From a candidate division SR1 bacterium (lineage in GTDB: Bacteria; Patescibacteriota; Gracilibacteria; Absconditabacterales; Absconditicoccaceae): a stretch of DNA of 7,421 nucleotides. Shown here piece after piece: positions 6,819 through 7,421 of this stretch (the first letter of the stretch is position 1; each line of letters starts with the position of its first letter). Location: the NCBI GenBank assembly GCA_002746475.1, contig PDOX01000039.1:1-7421 (forward strand), read 5' to 3'. Under the pieces are notes generated by a model. The model worked only from the letters and a program-made list of their open reading frames with translations, had not been told where the DNA came from and ran no database searches. The position numbers and the translations under genes were made by a program.

Positions 6819-7421
6819 ATGAAACAGACAAGAACAGTATCAGTTTTATTTTTAGTAGTATTTTTATGATTGGGGGTGTTTTCTCTTTCAGGATGTGGGA
6901 AGAAACCAGCTATTCCTATGGGGATAGGAGAATACTACGAAAGTATTGAAGTGGAAACGGGGAAGATCACAGAATATACCAGTTATGTAGGATATACCCA
7001 TCCAGCAAAAGAGACGACCTTGTCTACTGAATTGCCCTGAGTGATTAATCAGATTGCCGTGAAAGTTGGAGATAGTGTCCAGAAAGGTCAGCTTTTGACC
7101 TTGGTAGATACGAATGAAATGGATGTGAATTATCAGTCGGCGAGTAGTAGTTTAGAGGCTTTTGGGCAATTAGAAAACGCGACAAGTTCAACCTTTGATG
7201 CACAAATTGAGATGGCAAAAAACAAAGTACAACAGGCAAAAATTGCCGTGGATATGGCAAAAGTGGACGGAGATGGATCAGCAGAAAAACAATTGACGCA
7301 GATGAAAATGCAAATTGATACTTTGAAAACGCAACTGGAGAGAGCAAAGTCAGGACTAGGAACCAAAGAGCAACAGTTATATCAGAATGGAGTAAATACG
7401 CTCTTGGCATCAAAGATTTTA
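6819..7421 (+). CDS. Lipoprotein periplasmic adaptor (RND/HlyD-type membrane fusion protein), 3' partial
   Basis: 201 residues from ATG 6819, still open at the window edge, with two UGA-Gly codons (residues 17 and 74). A basic start (KQTR), a hydrophobic core and the lipobox LSGC give a lipoprotein signal with acylated Cys26. Residues 45-97 match the adaptor pattern: the strand YVGYTHPAKETTLST, then the lipoyl-type half-motif VKVGDSVQKGQLLTLVD. Residues about 100-195 are Gln/Lys/Glu/Ala-rich and form the first part of the alpha-helical hairpin (IEMAKNKVQQAKIAV, QMKMQIDTLKTQLERAK), ending in LLASKIL. Such adaptors link an inner-membrane pump (RND, or MacB-type ABC) to other envelope parts, and the pump gene would be expected downstream. 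The repeat cluster lies directly upstream; no convincing promoter or Shine-Dalgarno is seen. Confidence 0.9.

Noticed and set aside
7045..7413. Minus-strand ORFs opposite the adaptor gene
   Set aside because: The plus strand encodes a recognisable lipoprotein adaptor; the antisense frames show no family features.

Overview
The window reads coherently only if UGA is translated as glycine (genetic code 25). This points to a Candidate Phyla Radiation bacterium of the Gracilibacteria/Absconditabacteria (BD1-5/SR1) type. Under the standard code the genes break into fragments. With UGA=Gly they join into full-length proteins, with glycine at conserved positions: the quinolone-region GEVLG of GyrA, the DGKG motif of a PemK/MazF-like toxin, and the GDSG serine motif of a trypsin-like protease. 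All five complete genes end in TAA or TAG. The DNA is AT-rich, and no rRNA or tRNA gene was recognised.

Layout. (1) 82-3033 (+): a type IIA topoisomerase A subunit (GyrA/ParC), interrupted by about 155 extra residues that look like a capless HAD-superfamily domain. (2) 3083-3388 (+): a PemK/MazF-family toxin gene that appears to have lost its central strands. (3) 3580-4343 (+): an unrecognised gene whose likely N-terminus is separated from the rest by a run of nine G that puts the two parts out of frame. (4) 4389-5201 (+): a membrane-anchored HtrA-like serine protease without a PDZ domain, with a dispersed palindromic repeat forming its linker. (5) 5239-6105 (-): a multi-pass membrane protein, convergent with the protease gene. 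(6) 6156-6453 (+): a small doubtful ORF and an overlapping 45-codon frame that may be a gene remnant. (7) 6454-6818: no gene, but a dense cluster of hairpin-forming repeats. (8) 6819 to the window end (+): the start of a lipoprotein periplasmic adaptor (RND/HlyD type) of an export system.

The genes do not form one pathway. The window is a housekeeping gene followed by accessory and envelope genes, with several signs of decay or repeat invasion (toxin deletion, G-tract frame break, repeat elements). The most unusual feature is the HAD-like domain inside the topoisomerase subunit.
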